Part shown: in pieces, positions 35,093 through 44,234 of the stretch | Layout: each line of letters opens with the position of its first letter | Numbering within the stretch: position 1 is the stretch's first letter | Source of the DNA: Rhodoferax sp. | Lineage (GTDB): Bacteria; Pseudomonadota; Gammaproteobacteria; Burkholderiales; Burkholderiaceae_C | DNA: 64,000 nt | Assembly: GCF_028688795.1 (NCBI RefSeq) | Contig: NZ_JAQTXM010000001.1 | Location: 124,001 to 188,000, forward strand | Direction of reading: 5' to 3' | Position numbers and translations under genes: made by a program | The notes under the pieces: generated by a model | Told to the model about the DNA's origin: nothing | Database searches by the model: none | Seen by the model: the letters and a program-made list of their open reading frames with translations, nothing else

Positions 35093-35235
35093 CAGATTTG
35101 CAAAAACCCAGGTCTGGGCATTGCCTGTGCGAACATTTGCGCAAGTAAAGCCCCACCTGCATGCCCACCATTGATCATCCAGCCGGAAACCAACGGGGCT
35201 TTGTCGACACACAGGCAGGTTAATAACACTACCAT

Positions 35236-35280
35236 TTAAATAGCTTCTTACGCTTTACTCATAAGGGCTACAGCCTATTT
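35236..35280 (+). repeat. Dispersed repeat copy, intergenic
   Basis: TTTAAATAGCTTCTTACGCT followed by CATAAGGGCTACAGCCTATT. It lies just beyond the livF stop of the second liv cluster. Confidence 0.65.
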
Positions 35281-35289
35281 CACTATAAA

Positions 35290-36006
35290 TTACTCGCCTA
35301 GGTAGGCAGCCCGCACCTTGGGGTCAGTGAGCATGGTTTTGGCATCGCCCGTCATCGTGATCAGGCCGGAGTCCATCACATACCCGCGGTCGGCAATGGC
35401 CAGTGCGCGGCTGGCGTTTTGCTCGACCAGCAGCACCGTCACGCCCTGCGCGTAGACATCGCGCACCACCTCAAAAATCTTGTCCACCATGATGGGCGAC
35501 AGGCCCATGGACGGCTCATCAAGCAGCAGCACCTTGGGGCGGCTCATCAGGGCGCGGCCCATCGCCAGCATTTGCTGCTCGCCGCCGCTCATGGTGCCGG
35601 CCAACTGGTCTTTGCGCTCTTTCAGGCGCGGAAAGATCGTGAACACTTTGTCGATGTCGGCCAGGATGTCGGCCTTGTCGTCCCGAATGTAGGCACCCAT
35701 TTGCAGGTTTTCCAGAATGGTCATGCGGGTGAACACGCCGCGGCCTTCCGGCACCATCGCCAGCCCTTGCTTGACCAGGTCCCATGGGCCCTGGCCGCGA
35801 ATGCTTTTGCCCAGGTACTCAATGTCGCCGTCGTTGATCGGCAGTGAGCCGGTGATGGCCTTCATGGTGGTGGTTTTGCCAGCGCCGTTGGAGCCAATCA
35901 GAGACACCAGTTCGCCTTCGCGCACTTCAAAATCGACCCCTTTCACGGCTTGAATGCCGCCATAGGCCACCTTGAGACTTTTAACTTTGAGAAGAATATT
36001 TGCCAT
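35290..36006 (-). CDS. livF: Branched-chain amino acid ABC transporter ATP-binding protein LivF (cluster 2)
   Basis: 238 residues from ATG 36006 (MANILLKVKSLKVAYGG). Walker A GSNGAGKTT, QGLAMVPEGRGVFTRMTILE, signature SGGEQQMLAMGRAL, Walker B VLLLDEPSMGLSP and FEVVRDVYAQGVTVLLVEQN mark LivF. It is the distal gene of the second liv operon. It is only moderately similar to the LivF at 3.5-4.3 kb, so the clusters are not a recent duplication. Confidence 0.92.
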   Translation of the reverse strand: MANILLKVKSLKVAYGGIQAVKGVDFEVREGELVSLIGSNGAGKTTTMKAITGSLPINDGDIEYLGKSIRGQGPWDLVKQGLAMVPEGRGVFTRMTILENLQMGAYIRDDKADILADIDKVFTIFPRLKERKDQLAGTMSGGEQQMLAMGRALMSRPKVLLLDEPSMGLSPIMVDKIFEVVRDVYAQGVTVLLVEQNASRALAIADRGYVMDSGLITMTGDAKTMLTDPKVRAAYLGE

Positions 36007-36033
36007 GTTGTTTTCCTTGTGCCGCAAGCCGCC

Positions 36034-36804
36034 TTAGTGCCCGCCGGTGCCCAAATAGGCTTCAATCACTTTGTCGTTGCGCTGCACATCGGCCGGTGTG
36101 CCTTCTGCGATTTGTTTGCCGTAATCGAGCACAGTCACGCGGTCGCACAGACCCATGACCAGCTTGACATCGTGCTCAATCAACAAAATGGTGCGGTTGT
36201 CGTTGCGGATTTTGTCGATCAGCTCACGCAGCAGCACTTTTTCGGTGCTGTTCATGCCGGCAGCGGGCTCATCGAGCGCAATCAATTGTGGGTCGGTGGC
36301 CAGCGCGCGGGCAATTTCCAGCCGGCGCTGGTCGCCATAGCTCAGGGTGCGGGCCTTGAAGTCGGCCAGCTTGGCAATGCCCACATAGTCCAGCAGCTCG
36401 TAGGCTCGGGCCGCAATGGCCGCCTCTTCTGCCTTGAAGCCAGGGGTGCGAAACACCGCCCCCAGCAAGCCCGAGTGGGTGCGCACGTGGCGCCCCACCA
36501 TGACATTTTCAATAGCTGTCATCTCGGCAAACAGGCGAATATTTTGAAACGTGCGCGCAATGCCGGCCTTCGCCACCTCATGCACAGCGGTTGGCCGATA
36601 AGGCTTGCCAGCCAGCTCGAACGTACCAGTGTCTGGCGTGTACAAGCCGGTGAGCACGTTGAAAAATGTGGTTTTACCCGCGCCGTTGGGGCCAATCAGG
36701 CCATAGACCTGGCCACGCTTGATCTGGATGCCCACGTCGCTCAAGGCTTGCAAGCCGCCAAAGCGTTTGGACACGCCGGCCACGTTGAGTACGGTGTCTG
36801 TCAT
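36034..36804 (-). CDS. livG: Branched-chain amino acid ABC transporter ATP-binding protein LivG (cluster 2)
   Basis: 256 residues from ATG 36804 (MTDTVLNVAGVSKRFGG). Walker A GPNGAGKTT, GIARTFQNIRLFAEMTAIEN, LSYGDQRRLEIARALATDP, Walker B LIALDEPAAGMNST and LLIEHDVKLVMGLCD. Usual LivG length. It lies 27 bp upstream of livF and 70 bp after livM. Confidence 0.92.
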   Translation of the reverse strand: MTDTVLNVAGVSKRFGGLQALSDVGIQIKRGQVYGLIGPNGAGKTTFFNVLTGLYTPDTGTFELAGKPYRPTAVHEVAKAGIARTFQNIRLFAEMTAIENVMVGRHVRTHSGLLGAVFRTPGFKAEEAAIAARAYELLDYVGIAKLADFKARTLSYGDQRRLEIARALATDPQLIALDEPAAGMNSTEKVLLRELIDKIRNDNRTILLIEHDVKLVMGLCDRVTVLDYGKQIAEGTPADVQRNDKVIEAYLGTGGH

Positions 36805-36874
36805 GTGATTCCTTCTTCTATGGGGCACACCAAAGCGGCCCCTTTCGATCTATTGGGATGCGGTCTGCGCCGGC

Positions 36875-37963
36875 TCAGGATTTGGTAGATTGCAAGGCCT
36901 TGCCGTGCTCAGGCGCCGGCCAAAGCCCGCGCGGACGCATCAGCATGATGGTGATCATGGCCAGGGCAATCAGCAACTGGCGCAGGATGGCCGAATCGAG
37001 CCGGCCACCGGTCATGGCTTGCAATGGGCCGGCCACATAACGCAGCACCTCTGGCAAGGCCGACAAGGCAACCGCACCCAGAATCACGCCCGGCAGGTGG
37101 CCAATACCGCCCAGCACCACCATGGCCACAATCATCACCGACTCCATCAAACTGAAGGACTCGGGGGAGATGAATCCCTGGAACGACGCAAACATGGCGC
37201 CAGATACACCGCCAAAGGTCGCGCCCATGCCGAACGCCAGCAATTTGAGGTTGCGGGTGTTGATGCCCATCGCCTTGGCAGCGATTTCGTCCTCCCGAAT
37301 GGCCATCCAGGCCCGGCCAACGCGCGACATTTGCAAACGGTGTGAAATGATCACACTGACCACCACCAGCACCAGAAACAAGTAGTAATACAGCGTGACC
37401 GAGGGGATGTCGAACCCGCCAATGGTCAGGGTTTTGCCAAAACTTGTGCCGAAAAATGTCAGTGAATCAATCTCACCCATGCCCTTGGGGCCATTGGTGA
37501 TGTTGACCGGGTGATCCAGGTTGTTCAGAAACACGCGAATGATTTCACCAAAACCCAGCGTGACGATGGCCAGGTAATCACCCCGCAGGCGCAAGGTGGG
37601 CGCGCCCAACAGCACGCCAAACAGCCCCGCCAAACCCGCCGCAGCCGGAATGATGACCCAGATCGGCATGTGCAAGCCATTAGGAAACATGGCCGCGATG
37701 GCCGGAAACGTTTCTGTGAGATGTGGCGAGGCCAACAGCGCATACATGTAGGCACCAATGGCAAAAAACGCCACATAGCCCAAGTCAAGCAAGCCCGCGT
37801 AGCCCACCACAATGTTCAGGCCCAAGGCCAGCAGCACATACAGCAGCGCCATATCGGCAATGCGCACCCAGGCGTTACCAAAGTTTTGCAGGATCAGTGG
37901 CGCGACCAGTAGACCGACAGCGGCCAGCAAGAACACGACGATTTGTTTTTGTTTCTGAGTCAT
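36875..37963 (-). CDS. livM: Branched-chain amino acid ABC transporter permease LivM (cluster 2)
   Basis: 362 residues from ATG 37963; GTG 37969 is an alternative. It has the core motifs LLALGLNIVVGYAGLLDLGY, LRGDYLAIVTLGFGEIIRVF and AIREDEIAAKAMGINTRNLK, but lacks the long N-terminal extension of the LivM at 1.4 kb. It partners LivH in the membrane. Confidence 0.92.
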   Translation of the reverse strand: MTQKQKQIVVFLLAAVGLLVAPLILQNFGNAWVRIADMALLYVLLALGLNIVVGYAGLLDLGYVAFFAIGAYMYALLASPHLTETFPAIAAMFPNGLHMPIWVIIPAAAGLAGLFGVLLGAPTLRLRGDYLAIVTLGFGEIIRVFLNNLDHPVNITNGPKGMGEIDSLTFFGTSFGKTLTIGGFDIPSVTLYYYLFLVLVVVSVIISHRLQMSRVGRAWMAIREDEIAAKAMGINTRNLKLLAFGMGATFGGVSGAMFASFQGFISPESFSLMESVMIVAMVVLGGIGHLPGVILGAVALSALPEVLRYVAGPLQAMTGGRLDSAILRQLLIALAMITIMLMRPRGLWPAPEHGKALQSTKS

Positions 37964-38032
37964 AAACACTTTCTAATCAGTTGAGGACAGAGCTGGTTCG
38001 CTTCGCGTAACTGCGGTCTGTCCCGCAAAGTT

Positions 38033-38962
38033 TCAGGCTCTGTCAGCCACCCGCTCACCCAGCAAGCCCGAAGGCCGCAGCGTTAGCACAATGATCAACA
38101 CAATGAACGCAAAAATGTCCGAGTAATGGCTGCCCAGCACACCGCCGGTGATGGCGCCGATGTAGCCCGCACCCAGTGACTCGATCAGGCCCAGCAAAAT
38201 ACCCCCCACCACGGCACCGGCCAGGTTGCCAATGCCACCAAACACCGCTGCCGTGAAGGCCTTCAAGCCTGGCAGGAAACCCATGGTGTGCTGCACGGTG
38301 CCGTAATTGGCAGCCCACATCACACCGGCAATGGCTGCCAGCACCGCGCCAATCACAAAGGTGGCTGAAATCACCACGTCTGGCTTGACGCCCATGAGCG
38401 CTGCCACACGCGGATTTTCAGCCGTGGCACGCATGGCCCTACCTAATTTTGTGTAATTCACCAACCACATCAAGGTGGCGAGCGACATCACCGTCACGCC
38501 CAGAATCAGCACCTGGGTGAGCGTGATCACCGCGCCACCAATCTCGTAGGGCACTGTTGGCAGCAAATTGGGGAACGACTTGTAGTTGGGCTTCCAGATG
38601 ATCATGGCCAGCGTTTGCAGCAAGATCGACATGCCAATGGCGGTGATCAACGGCGCCAGTCGTGGGCTGTTGCGCAGCGGCCGGTAGGCGACTTTTTCAA
38701 TGGTGAAATTTAAAGCGGCCGCCACAACGCAGGCAATCACCAGCGCAATCAGCAAAATAAGCCAGCCCGGTGTGCCCGGCATGGCATCGCGCATCAGGCC
38801 GATGATGGTCCAACTGGTGAGTGCGCCGACCATCAGCACCTCGCCGTGGGCAAAATTGATCAGGCCAATGATGCCGTACACCATGGTGTAGCCCAGCGCG
38901 ACCAAGGCATACATGCTGCCCAACACCAGACCATTGATGATCTGCTGTATGAAGGTTTCCAT
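38033..38962 (-). CDS. livH: Branched-chain amino acid ABC transporter permease LivH (cluster 2)
   Basis: 309 residues. METFIQQIINGLVLGSMYAL, YTMVYGIIGLINFAHGEVLM, AIGMSILLQTLAMIIWKPNY and GLKAFTAAVFGGIGNLAGAV are LivH hallmarks. A GGAGAAG ribosome site lies just before the ATG at 38962. It is the first gene of the second liv operon; no binding-protein gene precedes it, and rarA lies upstream. The binding protein must be encoded elsewhere. Confidence 0.92.
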   Translation of the reverse strand: METFIQQIINGLVLGSMYALVALGYTMVYGIIGLINFAHGEVLMVGALTSWTIIGLMRDAMPGTPGWLILLIALVIACVVAAALNFTIEKVAYRPLRNSPRLAPLITAIGMSILLQTLAMIIWKPNYKSFPNLLPTVPYEIGGAVITLTQVLILGVTVMSLATLMWLVNYTKLGRAMRATAENPRVAALMGVKPDVVISATFVIGAVLAAIAGVMWAANYGTVQHTMGFLPGLKAFTAAVFGGIGNLAGAVVGGILLGLIESLGAGYIGAITGGVLGSHYSDIFAFIVLIIVLTLRPSGLLGERVADRA

Positions 38963-39184
38963 ATTTTCTTCTCCGATTTTTGACGGGTGATTTCATCAGC
39001 ACCCAAAGTGTGATGTGCGGTACAGCCTTGTGAGCCCTGCCGGTGAGTTAGCAATAAACCTGCCAACTTAAGTGATCCGACAGATAAGTGGACGCGATTG
39101 TAGTGAAGGGTTTTGGTGGCATCAGACAGCGCTTGGCCGGGTTTACCCTTGCGCGCAAGCATGATTAGCAAGCTTTACGGCACA

Positions 39185-40474
39185 TCAGCGCGCTTGATCA
39201 TTGCGCTGTTTCAGGCTGCGCATCTTCTCGGCTATTTTGATCTCCAGGCCACGCTCAACTGGGCGGTAAAACCCGGGGTCGGTCATGCCGTCGGGTAAAT
39301 AGCGCTCGCCCGCTGCAAAGCCGCCCGCTTCGTCATGGGCATAGCGGTAGCCTTTGCCGTAGTCAAGTTCTTTCATCAGCTTGGTTGGCGCGTTACGCAG
39401 GTGCATGGGCACCGGGCGCGTGCCGTCCTGCTTGATGAAGGCCTTGACTTCGTTGAAAGCCTTGTAAACGGCGTTGGACTTGGGCGCAATCGCCAGGTAC
39501 ACCACGCATTCAGCCAGCGCCAGCTCACCCTCGGGCGTGCCCAGGCGCTCATAGACCTCAGCGGCGTCCAGCGCCAGGCGCAGCGCGCGCGGGTCAGCCA
39601 GGCCAATGTCTTCACTGGCCATGCGGATCAGGCGGCGTGCCATGTACTTGGGGTCGGCACCGCCGTCGAGCATGCGCATGAACCAGTACAGCGAGGCATC
39701 GGGGTCCGAGCCGCGCACCGATTTGTGCAGCGCCGAAATGGTGTCGTAAAACTGCTCACCGCCTTTGTCATAACGGCGCATGCGCTCGCCCAGGACCTTG
39801 AGCAGCCAGACATCGGTGATTTCGCTGCGTTTTTCCTGCAAGGCCGACACCGCCAGAATTTCCAGCGTGTTGAGCAGTCGACGGGCGTCACCATCGGCAT
39901 ACGCCACCAAGCGCTCAACCGCTATATCTTCAATAGCTGGTAGCGCATGATGCGATTGGGCTAGCGCCACTATTTGCTTTAAATCATCGGCCGTTAACGC
40001 TTGCAGCATATAAACCGCCGCGCGTGACAACAGAGCCGAGTTCACTTCAAACGACGGGTTCTCGGTGGTGGCCCCAATGAAGGTGAACAGGCCGCTTTCC
40101 ACATGCGGCAAAAACGCGTCTTGCTGGCTTTTATTAAAGCGGTGCACCTCATCGACAAACACCAAGGTGCGCAAGCCTTGCTGCTGGGCCAGTTGCGCCT
40201 TTTCAACCGCCTCACGAATGTCTTTAACCCCACCCAGCACCGCGCTGATGGTGATGAACTGCGCGTCAAACGCGTCGGCCATCAGCCGGGCAATGGTGGT
40301 TTTTCCGGTGCCCGGCGGGCCCCAAAAAATGCAACTGTGCGGCTGACCAGATTCAAAGGCCAGGCGCAGTGCCATGCCCTCGCCCAGCAAATGCTGCTGG
40401 CCCACCACTTCGCCCAGGGTTTTGGGGCGCAGGCGCTCGGCCAAGGGAATGTGCGTGAGTGGGGGCGAAGTCAT
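39185..40474 (-). CDS. rarA: Replication-associated recombination protein A (AAA+ ATPase)
   Basis: 429 residues from ATG 40474. Walker A GPPGTGKTT lies near residues 52-60, Walker B LVFVDEVHRFNKSQQDAFLP, sensor FIGATTENPSF and the arginine of YADGDARRLLNTLE. The C-terminal part has SDPDASLYWFMRMLDGGADP and IRMASEDIGLADP, diagnostic of RarA/MgsA/WRNIP1. It acts at stalled replication forks with SSB. Residues near 170-195 (IVALAQSHHALPAIEDIAV) are encoded by a dispersed-repeat copy. Confidence 0.93.
   Translation of the reverse strand: MTSPPLTHIPLAERLRPKTLGEVVGQQHLLGEGMALRLAFESGQPHSCIFWGPPGTGKTTIARLMADAFDAQFITISAVLGGVKDIREAVEKAQLAQQQGLRTLVFVDEVHRFNKSQQDAFLPHVESGLFTFIGATTENPSFEVNSALLSRAAVYMLQALTADDLKQIVALAQSHHALPAIEDIAVERLVAYADGDARRLLNTLEILAVSALQEKRSEITDVWLLKVLGERMRRYDKGGEQFYDTISALHKSVRGSDPDASLYWFMRMLDGGADPKYMARRLIRMASEDIGLADPRALRLALDAAEVYERLGTPEGELALAECVVYLAIAPKSNAVYKAFNEVKAFIKQDGTRPVPMHLRNAPTKLMKELDYGKGYRYAHDEAGGFAAGERYLPDGMTDPGFYRPVERGLEIKIAEKMRSLKQRNDQAR
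39932..39980 (+). repeat. Dispersed repeat copy inside rarA
   Basis: CAATAGCTGGTAGCGCATGA followed by TTGGGCTAGCGCCACTATTT fits the repeat pattern. It is in frame in rarA and encodes a variable region between conserved blocks. Confidence 0.55.
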
Positions 40475-40534
40475 GGGCAATATTGTGACTTGGCAGGCAT
40501 GACCATGGATCCAGGTATCGATAAGATGAAAGCC

Positions 40535-41056
40535 ATGACCAATACGACTGAATCAACGCGCCTGACTGGCTTGCCGCCGCTGGTCAATGGCAACACCCGA
40601 ATGCTGGTGTTGGGCAGTTTCCCCAGCGCCACGTCGCTGGCGCGCCAGCAGTATTACGCCCATCCGCAAAATGCATTCTGGCGAATTCTTCAAGCCATTT
40701 GGCCTTCTAGCCCTTATGAAATAAGCGCAGATAGCTATCAAAAACGTGTTGACTGGATGCTTGGCAAAGGTCTGGGCGTGTGGGATGTTTATGCTTCATG
40801 CGAGCGCGTGGGCAGTCTGGACAGCGCCATTCGCACGCCGCAAGTCAATGACCTGGCGGGCCTGTTGCGCGACTGCCCCAACCTGCAACTGATTGCACAC
40901 AACGGCGGTGAGAGCTTTCGGCATGCCCGCATCACCCGCGCGCTGGGCCTGCCGGTGTACCGCTTGCCCTCCACCAGCCCGGCCAACGCCAGTTGGAGTT
41001 TCGAGCGCAAGCTGGCGGCCTGGCGCGAGCTTGTGGGTTTGGCTGGCTTGGTTTGA
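40535..41056 (+). CDS. Hypoxanthine-DNA (deoxyinosine) glycosylase, UDG superfamily
   Basis: 173 residues from ATG 40535; in-frame ATGs at 40526 and 40505 are also possible. Motifs LGSFPSATSLARQQYYAHPQ, NAFWRIL, LGVWDVYASCERVGSLDSAI and LPSTSPANASWSFERKL match the family-6 UDG-like enzymes that remove hypoxanthine from deaminated adenine in DNA. It is divergent from rarA across 60 bp, giving a small DNA-maintenance pair. Residues of about 56-69 (SPYEISADSYQKR) are encoded by a clear copy of the dispersed repeat. Confidence 0.85.
   Translation: MTNTTESTRLTGLPPLVNGNTRMLVLGSFPSATSLARQQYYAHPQNAFWRILQAIWPSSPYEISADSYQKRVDWMLGKGLGVWDVYASCERVGSLDSAIRTPQVNDLAGLLRDCPNLQLIAHNGGESFRHARITRALGLPVYRLPSTSPANASWSFERKLAAWRELVGLAGLV
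40701..40743 (-). repeat. Dispersed repeat copy inside the glycosylase gene
   Basis: On the minus strand TTGATAGCTATCTGCGCTTA is followed by TTTCATAAGGGCTAGAAGGCC, one of the best matches to the consensus. It is in frame and sits between two conserved motifs, where family members vary in length. Confidence 0.75.
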
Positions 41057-41087
41057 CAGCCGAAAAAATCTCAAGCCAGGCGCCTGC

Positions 41088-44000
41088 CTAGCTTTCCATG
41101 CCTCTTGCCAGCCGCCACTGCTTGACCAGCGCATAAATCGCCGGAATCACCGCCAGCGTCAAAACGGTGCTTGAGATCATGCCGCCGACCATCGGCGCGG
41201 CGATGCGGCTCATCACCTCCGAGCCTGTGCCCGTTCCCCACATGATAGGCAGCAAGCCAGCCATGATCGCCACCACGGTCATCATCTTGGGGCGCACACG
41301 CTCCACTGCACCTTCCATCACCGCTTCATAGAGGTCGCCCACACCGGGTTCACGCCCCGCTGCGCGGCACTTTAGCTTGATGGCTTCCCACGCATGATCC
41401 AGATATATCAGCATGATCACGCCGGTCTCCGCCGCTACGCCCGCCAGTGCAATGAAGCCGACCGCCACGGCAACAGACAAGTTGTAATTCAGAAACCACA
41501 TCAGCCAAACCCCGCCCACCAAGGCAAACGGCACAGACAGCATGACGATCAGCGTCTCAGTGATGCGCCGAAAATTCAGGTACAGCAACAAGAAAATGCT
41601 CAGCAGCGTGACCGGGATGACAACCTTCATCTTCTCAATGGCGCGCTCCATGTACTCAAACTGGCCGCTCCAGGTGACGTAATAACCCGGCGGAAAGGTG
41701 ATGCTCTCGGCCACGGCCTTCTTCGCGTCAGCCACATACCCGCCAATGTCACGGTCACGAATGTCCACATAGATGTAGGCAGACAACAGCGCGTTTTCGG
41801 TGCGAATACCAGGTGCGCCTTTGGCTACCACCACCTTGGCCAACTGGCCCAACGGAATTTGCGCCCCATCCATGGTGGGGATCAGCACCTCACGCGCAAT
41901 CTGCTGCGGGTCGCCGCGCAGTTCACGCGGGTAGCGCACTGTCACGCCATAACGCTCCCGGCCTTCAACAGTAGTGGTGACCATTTCACCACCCAGGGCG
42001 GTGCCGATCACATCCAGCAGATCTCCCACTGCCAGGCCGTAGCGGGCGAGTTGCGTGCGGTCGGGCTCGATATTGAGGTAAAAGCCACCGGTGATGCGCT
42101 CGGCAAAGGCGCTGGTCGTTCCGGGCACGGCCTTGACCACAGACTCGATCTGCTTGGCCAGTTTCTCCATCTCATCGAGGTCTTTGCCAAACACCTTGAT
42201 GCCAATCGGTGTGCGAATGCCCGTGGAAAGCATGTCAATGCGCGCCTTGATCGGCATGGTCCAGCTGTTGGCAACGCCGGGGAACTGCAGCGCTTTGTCC
42301 ATTTCGGCGATCAGTTTGTCGATGGTAAGGCCCGCGCGCCACTCTGATTCGGGTTTGAGGTTGATCACTGTCTCAAACATCTCGGTCGGCGCCGGGTCGG
42401 TGGCGGTGTTGGCGCGGCCCGCCTTGCCCCAGACCGAGACCACTTCAGGGAAGCTCTTGATGATTTTGTTTTGTGTTTGCAGCAATTCAGCTGCCTTGGT
42501 GATGGACATGCCAGGCAGCGAGGCGGGCATGTACAACAAGCTGCCTTCGTTGAGCGTTGGCATGAATTCCGAGCCCAACTTGGAGGCTGGGAAAAACGAT
42601 GCACCGAGCACCAGCAGAGCCAGCGCGATAGTCACTTTTTTATAGCGAAGTACGCCAGAAATGATTGGTCTGTAGACCAAAATTAGCACTCTATTCACCG
42701 GGTTTTTTGCCTCTGGCATGACCTTGCCACGGATGAACAACAGCATCAACACCGGCACCAGCGTAACGGACAGCACCGCTGCGCTGGCCATGGCAAAGGT
42801 CTTGGTGTACGCAAGAGGGGAAAACAGGCGACCTTCTTGGTCTTCGAGGGCGAATACGGGCAGGAAAGACACGGTAATGATCAGCAGCGAGAAGAACAAG
42901 GCCGGGCCGACCTCCCGGCAGGCTGCCAGCATTGCATCAAAGCGTTGCAGCTTGGTATGCTCTTCTGGCAAACGCTCCAAGTGTTTGTGGGCGTTTTCGA
43001 TCATCACAATGGCCGCGTCGATCATCGCGCCGATGGCAATGGCGATGCCGCCCAGGCTCATCAGGTTGGAGCTCATGCCGAGCAGCCGCATGGCAATGAA
43101 GGCCATCAAAATGCCCACCGGCAGCATCAGAATAGCCACCAGGGCGCTGCGCACGTGCATCAGAAAGATGATGCACACGGCGGCCACGATCAACGACTCT
43201 TCAATCAGCGTGCGTTTCAAGGTGTCGATGGCGCGGTTGATGAGTTCCGAGCGGTCATACACCGTCTGCACACTCACGCCTTCGGGCAAGCCAGGGCCAA
43301 TCTCGGCGATCTTGTCCTTGATGTTGGCAATCACCTCCAAGGCGTTCTGACCGTAGCGCGCCATCACGATGCCGGAAACCACCTCGCCCTCACCATTGAG
43401 TTCAGTCAGGCCCCGGCGCTCGTCGGGCACCATCTCAACCCGCGCAATGTCACGCACGAGCACCGGCGTGCCCTTGTCGGCGTTCACTACCAGCAGCTCG
43501 ATGTCGTCCTTGCCGCGCAGGTAGCCCTTGCCGCGCACCATGTATTCGGTCTCAGCCATCTCCACCGCGCGGCCACCCACATCGCGGTTGGAGTCGCGAA
43601 TCACCTGCGCCACCTTCATCAACGGGATGCCGTAAGAACGCAGCTTGACCGGGTCCACCGTCACCTGATAGGTCTGCACAAAGCCGCCCACCGACGCCAC
43701 CTCGGCCACCCCATGCGCCTTGGTCAACTGGTAACGCACATACCAGTCCTGAATGCTGCGCAACTCGGCCAGGGTTTTGTCTTTGGCAATCAAGATGTAT
43801 TGGTACACCCAACCCACACCCGTGGCATCCGGCCCGATCTGCGGCGTGATGCCTTTGGGCATGCGGCCTGCGGCAAAGTTCAGGTATTCCAGCACGCGTG
43901 ATCGCGCCCAATAGATATCGGTGCCATCTTCAAAAATGATGTAAACAAACGACGCGCCAAAGAATGAAAAACCGCGCACCACCTTGGATTTGGGTACCGC

Positions 44001-44222
44001 CAGCATCGAGGTCGTCAGCGGATACGTCACCTGGTCTTCCACCACCTGCGGGGCCTGGCCAGGGTATTCGGTGTAGACAATGACCTGCACATCGGACAAA
44101 TCGGGCAGCGCGTCAATGGGCGTTCGCAGCACGGCAAACACGCCGCCCACCACGACGAAAAGCGTGGCCAGCAGCACCAGAAAGCGGTTGCGGCCAGACC
44201 AGTCGATGATGTTCGAGAGCAT
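41088..44222 (-). CDS. cusA: CusA/CzcA-family heavy-metal efflux RND permease
   Basis: 1044 residues, normal for this family. MLSNIIDWSGRNRFLVLLAT opens a 12-span RND pump; DLSDVQVIVYTEYPGQAPQV, GVAEVASVGGFVQTYQVTVD, IAIGAMIDAAIVMIENAHKH and LVGGVWLMWFLNYNLSVAVA are typical of CusA (Cu/Ag). It uses proton flux to expel metal through CusB and CusC. The copper/silver assignment rests on these motifs and on neighbours cusF, cusRS and the dsb genes. A repeat-like segment lies at 42635-42687 in the codons near residue 520. Confidence 0.88.
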   Translation of the reverse strand: MLSNIIDWSGRNRFLVLLATLFVVVGGVFAVLRTPIDALPDLSDVQVIVYTEYPGQAPQVVEDQVTYPLTTSMLAVPKSKVVRGFSFFGASFVYIIFEDGTDIYWARSRVLEYLNFAAGRMPKGITPQIGPDATGVGWVYQYILIAKDKTLAELRSIQDWYVRYQLTKAHGVAEVASVGGFVQTYQVTVDPVKLRSYGIPLMKVAQVIRDSNRDVGGRAVEMAETEYMVRGKGYLRGKDDIELLVVNADKGTPVLVRDIARVEMVPDERRGLTELNGEGEVVSGIVMARYGQNALEVIANIKDKIAEIGPGLPEGVSVQTVYDRSELINRAIDTLKRTLIEESLIVAAVCIIFLMHVRSALVAILMLPVGILMAFIAMRLLGMSSNLMSLGGIAIAIGAMIDAAIVMIENAHKHLERLPEEHTKLQRFDAMLAACREVGPALFFSLLIITVSFLPVFALEDQEGRLFSPLAYTKTFAMASAAVLSVTLVPVLMLLFIRGKVMPEAKNPVNRVLILVYRPIISGVLRYKKVTIALALLVLGASFFPASKLGSEFMPTLNEGSLLYMPASLPGMSITKAAELLQTQNKIIKSFPEVVSVWGKAGRANTATDPAPTEMFETVINLKPESEWRAGLTIDKLIAEMDKALQFPGVANSWTMPIKARIDMLSTGIRTPIGIKVFGKDLDEMEKLAKQIESVVKAVPGTTSAFAERITGGFYLNIEPDRTQLARYGLAVGDLLDVIGTALGGEMVTTTVEGRERYGVTVRYPRELRGDPQQIAREVLIPTMDGAQIPLGQLAKVVVAKGAPGIRTENALLSAYIYVDIRDRDIGGYVADAKKAVAESITFPPGYYVTWSGQFEYMERAIEKMKVVIPVTLLSIFLLLYLNFRRITETLIVMLSVPFALVGGVWLMWFLNYNLSVAVAVGFIALAGVAAETGVIMLIYLDHAWEAIKLKCRAAGREPGVGDLYEAVMEGAVERVRPKMMTVVAIMAGLLPIMWGTGTGSEVMSRIAAPMVGGMISSTVLTLAVIPAIYALVKQWRLARGMES
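42635..42687 (+). repeat. Degenerate dispersed repeat copy inside cusA
   Basis: CTTTTTTATAGCGAAGTACG, then TTGGTCTGTAGACCAAAATTAG. It aligns by position with the lolA copy (TTTTTATAGCTGCTTACGCA ... GGCTACAGGCC). It encodes part of the cytoplasmic link before RYKKVTIALALLVLGASF. Confidence 0.4.
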
Positions 44223-44234
44223 GGTGCGGCTCCG

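Noticed and set aside
36505..36545. AATAGCTGTCATCTCGG inside livG as another dispersed-repeat copy
   Set aside because: Only the first eight bases match and the GGGCTAGAGGCC half is missing.
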